A DNA stretch of 7,335 bases, taken from contig JAKJBT010000080.1 in the NCBI GenBank assembly GCA_022706865.1, forward strand, positions 1 through 7,335. The letters run 5' to 3'. The stretch comes from Bacillota bacterium (lineage in GTDB: Bacteria > Bacillota_A > Clostridia > Lutisporales > Lutisporaceae). The notes under the pieces are model-generated. The model made no database searches. It was not told the origin of the DNA and saw only the letters and a list, made by a program, of their open reading frames with translations. A program made the translations under genes and the position numbers. This document shows, piece after piece, positions 5,102-7,335 of the stretch (positions are counted from its first letter, which is position 1; each line of letters starts with the position of its first letter).

Positions 5102-6055
5102 GTGAAGCGCGATGAAGTAATAGCAGCTTTGACCGGGGTATTAAGTTTTTCAAGAATAATAACCGTATTTATTGCATTAATATTGGTTTATTGCATTCTT
5201 ACCTCGGTTTATACCGTCAAAGATAGCGAGATAGGCATTTTGCGCACCTTTGGAAGTATTACCGAAATAACCCAGTCAGGTATTCACTTTAAGCTTCCCT
5301 ATCCTGTACAGCAAGCTGATGTAATAAATATCAACAAGGTAAATATTGTAGAAGTAGGCGTCAACAATATGAAGCGGAAGAATGAAAACCTGCAGAAAAA
5401 CTCTGTGCATATGACAGAAGACAGCAATATTCTTTGGGTATATATGATTGTCGAGTGGAGAGTATCAGATCCGAAGTCATATCTTGTAAATGCGGAGAAT
5501 CCGGATGAAATACTTGAGAATGCAATAATTGCTTCCATAAGATCAGTTATTGGCAATTCAACTATTGATTCATTGATGGGCAATGGAAAAATTGATGCAC
5601 AGATAAAAACAAAAGAACAGCTGGGAAAGCTTATTTCAGCATATAACATCGGTATAGAAATTTCAGATGTGAAAATTCAGGAGGCTCATCCCCCTGCTGA
5701 GGTCAAGGAGTCCTTTGATAATGTTTCCGATGCAGTAGCCCAAAGAAACATTTTGATCTCAAAGGCTGAAGAATACAGGAATAAAAAACTTGCTTCAGCA
5801 GAAAACGAAGCACAGAAAATTATAATGGAAGCTGAGGCATATTCGAAAGAGAAGTTCAGTAAAGCAAAAGCTGAAACAGCAAAATTTGACAGTTTATATG
5901 AGGAATATAAGCTGAGCAAAGATGTTACCAAAACAAGGCTTATTATTGAAACCCTTGAGGAAGTCCTTCCCGGCTGCAATGTATACATAGCGGACAACCG
6001 GGATGGCGCTGTCAACTATATCCCGTTAAGTGAATTCGGAGGTGATGAGCAATGA
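5102..6055 (+). CDS. hflK: HflK-like SPFH/band 7 membrane protein
   Basis: HflK forms with HflC a large membrane complex that in E. coli encloses and modulates the FtsH protease. The 317-residue product has one N-terminal membrane anchor (about 19-37), then the SPFH domain opening VYTVKDSEIGILRTFG (36-51) and GIHFKLPYPVQ (60-70), typical of HflK. The C-terminal part, PPAEVKESFDNVSDAVAQRN (197-216), enters a long Ala/Glu/Lys-rich coiled coil (about 217-262) and closes with TRLIIETLEEVLPG (278-291), also HflK-like. E. coli HflK has 419 residues with a Gly-rich cytosolic N-terminus, and this protein lacks that part. GTG 5102 is chosen for its SD and the promoter position. The stop overlaps hflC by four bases. 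Assignment as HflK rather than another SPFH protein rests on these motifs and the hflC neighbour. Confidence 0.85.
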   Translation: MKRDEVIAALTGVLSFSRIITVFIALILVYCILTSVYTVKDSEIGILRTFGSITEITQSGIHFKLPYPVQQADVININKVNIVEVGVNNMKRKNENLQKNSVHMTEDSNILWVYMIVEWRVSDPKSYLVNAENPDEILENAIIASIRSVIGNSTIDSLMGNGKIDAQIKTKEQLGKLISAYNIGIEISDVKIQEAHPPAEVKESFDNVSDAVAQRNILISKAEEYRNKKLASAENEAQKIIMEAEAYSKEKFSKAKAETAKFDSLYEEYKLSKDVTKTRLIIETLEEVLPGCNVYIADNRDGAVNYIPLSEFGGDEQ

Positions 6056-6963
6056 ATGCCTCCAATAATTCAGGCCAAAAAAATAAGAAGCTATTTCCGG
6101 ATCTGTTGATGAAAAAACTGCTTATGATATTTCTGCTTGTTCTATTCATAGTTGTTGTTATTACTAATACACTTGTAGTCCAAGAGGATGAGCTTGTTGT
6201 AATCAAGCAGTTCGGAAAGATAGAGAAGATAATTGACAAGCCGGGACTCTATTTCAAGCTCCCTCTTATCCAGAATACCGATTCCTTGACCAAAAAGCTC
6301 TCAAACTATGAAGTTCGACCGATAACCGTGTTTTCTAAAGATAAAAAAAATGTTATCGCTATCAGCTATGCAATCTGGAGAATAACAGAACCATACAACT
6401 TTATACATAATATAGCAAATATAGAAAACGCCGAAGCCTTAATAGAAAATTCGGTCCATTCGGCGCTAAGGGAAAAATTCAGTAAATTGTACTATATCGA
6501 AATCATAAGAGGTGCTGCCTCAGGAAAAGACTATAATGACGATATTACGGCTGAAGTAAATAAACAGCTTCAGAACACAGGAATTGATATATTGGATATA
6601 AGACTCATGCGCACCGAGCTGCCTGCTGATGACATGGAAACAGTATATGAAACTATAAAATCCGAGAGAGAAAAAATAGCAAAGCAGTATATTACCGCAG
6701 CGGAGAATGAAGCTTCCCAAATAGAAGCAGAAGCTGATATTCAAGCTGAATTAACCATTTCAGAAGCTAATTCTGCCGCCGAAGAAATCAAAGGAAAAGC
6801 AGATGCAGAAGCTGCAAAAATTTATGCGAAAAGCTACAATAAGGATCCGGAATTCTACAAATTTATAAGGACTCTTGAATCATACAAAAATACCTTTAAT
6901 GAAAAAACTACAATCATACTTCCCATAGATTCCCCTTATGCGAAGTACTTAATGGGGAAATAA
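6052..6963 (+). CDS. hflC: HflC-like SPFH/band 7 membrane protein
   Basis: This is the partner of the preceding gene and the second subunit of the HflKC complex. The 303-residue protein has a basic N-terminus (QKNKK, 9-13), one membrane anchor (about 22-41), then the SPFH domain starting VVQEDELVVIKQFGKIEKII (42-61) with PGLYFKLPLIQ (64-74). HflC hallmarks are the stretch IDILDIRLMRTELPADD (178-194), SEREKIA (204-210), an Ala/Glu-rich coiled coil (about 212-260) with KADAEAAKIYA (249-259), and DPEFYKFIRTLESY (265-278), which corresponds to the conserved DPEFYxFxRSLxAY of the family. The start ATG overlaps the upstream TGA (ATGA) and has GGAGGTGAT (6038-6046) ahead of it, so translation is both coupled and strongly primed. 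No ftsH lies in the window. No clear intrinsic terminator follows. Confidence 0.88.
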   Translation: MNASNNSGQKNKKLFPDLLMKKLLMIFLLVLFIVVVITNTLVVQEDELVVIKQFGKIEKIIDKPGLYFKLPLIQNTDSLTKKLSNYEVRPITVFSKDKKNVIAISYAIWRITEPYNFIHNIANIENAEALIENSVHSALREKFSKLYYIEIIRGAASGKDYNDDITAEVNKQLQNTGIDILDIRLMRTELPADDMETVYETIKSEREKIAKQYITAAENEASQIEAEADIQAELTISEANSAAEEIKGKADAEAAKIYAKSYNKDPEFYKFIRTLESYKNTFNEKTTIILPIDSPYAKYLMGK

Positions 6964-7036
6964 CAATCCTGATGTTTCACGGCTTGGTTTAGCTTTTTCT
7001 TGTTGGCTATTTGGTTACATTAAAAACTGACAGATG

Positions 7037-7067
7037 CGGAGAATTGTCTAACAGACCAGCAATTCCG
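7037..7067. repeat. Imperfect inverted repeat before the last gene
   Basis: CGGA-GA-ATTG (7037-7046) pairs with CAATTCCG (7060-7067): eight base pairs with a two-base bulge and a 13-base loop that itself contains TCT/AGA. No U-tract follows, so it is not an ordinary terminator. It ends just before a TATAAA (7075-7080) that could be the -10 box of the following gene, so it overlaps where a -35 would be. It may be an operator or a hairpin at the end of the hflC transcript. Confidence 0.4.
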
Positions 7068-7103
7068 TTGGCCGTATAAAATTTTAATTTAACGAGGAGA
7101 AAC

Positions 7104-7335
7104 ATGAAATCGTATTTTAAAAAAATAAGAGTGTCTGACAGAAGTGTTTCCATGAGCACACAAATATTAGTAAGTATAGGAATCATAATTGGCGGATTTA
7201 TGCTAGGCCTATTACAAAAATGGATTGATGGTTCATCAAATGATATCTTGCCAGTTATTTTGCAGCAACTTGATATAAGAAATTATTTTGGAAGACTAGC
7301 TATATGGATTCTATTAGCAACAATTATATCTGTGT
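7104..7335 (+). CDS. N-terminal part of an unrecognised membrane protein, cut by the window edge
   Basis: An open frame begins at ATG 7104, four bases after GAGGAG (7094-7099), and runs without a stop to the right edge, giving 77 complete codons. The product starts with a basic segment (MKSYFKKIRVSDR), then a hydrophobic span at about residues 19-37 (ILVSIGIIIGGFMLGLL), a polar loop with WIDGSSND, and a second span starting near 62 (FGRLAIWILLATIISV). This is the pattern of a multi-span inner-membrane protein. I do not recognise a named family and assign no function. It is 140 bases from hflC with a possible -10 TATAAA at 7075-7080, so it may have its own promoter. That the frame is real is supported by its SD, its length and its hydrophobic pattern. 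Confidence 0.7.
   Translation, partial: MKSYFKKIRVSDRSVSMSTQILVSIGIIIGGFMLGLLQKWIDGSSNDILPVILQQLDIRNYFGRLAIWILLATIISV

Noticed and set aside
5299..6239. Minus-strand frames opposite hflK and the start of hflC
   Set aside because: Ser-rich antisense shadows of the coiled-coil and SPFH coding sequence, without SD or recognisable domains.
6985..7010. Possible hflC terminator in the TAGC...GCTA inverted repeat
   Set aside because: Only four base pairs with a 12-base loop and no U-tract after the stem.

Overview
The window looks like an AT-rich Firmicute chromosome, most likely a member of the Clostridia. The grounds are strong purine-rich Shine-Dalgarno (SD) sites, AT-rich spacers, clostridial-type membrane proteins, an ammonia-only NadE and a long HflX. 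I could run no database search, so genus is open. No rRNA, tRNA, IS element, phage gene or CRISPR array is visible.

Layout. 1-236: non-coding or nearly so. It holds a + strand terminator hairpin (60-92), then a nested palindromic block (117-216) downstream of nadE; an SD-like site on the - strand at the extreme left suggests a gene starting just outside. 237-974 (-): nadE, NH3-dependent NAD synthetase. 975-1286: spacer between divergent genes, with a 23-bp tandem repeat. 1287-2184 (+): a tightly coupled three-gene unit made of two half-size TSUP (TauE/SafE-like) permease subunits and an overlapping 51-codon gene that is easy to miss. 2186-3103 (-): an EamA/DMT transporter, convergent with the small gene (one base between the stop codons) and overlapping the end of hflX. 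3093-4859 (-): hflX, carrying an N-terminal extension with a JAMM/MPN-type metal-site signature. 4860-5101: divergent promoter region. 5102-6963 (+): hflK-hflC, two overlapping SPFH-family membrane genes behind a near-consensus sigma-A promoter. 6964-7103: spacer with an imperfect hairpin. 7104-7335 (+): start of an unrecognised membrane protein that runs off the right edge.

How the genes relate. HflX is a ribosome-associated GTPase. In well-studied bacteria HflK and HflC form a membrane complex that controls the FtsH protease. In E. coli these genes lie together in one hfq-hflX-hflK-hflC cluster; here hflX and hflKC are still neighbours but are divergently transcribed, and hfq is absent from the window. 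The point most worth a second look is the HflX N-terminal domain. It has an HTHP...S..D signature with a plausible upstream Glu, the pattern of JAMM-type zinc isopeptidases and the related RadC fold. The split permease with its small overlapping gene, and the two repeat or palindrome regions flanking nadE, are the other notable points.
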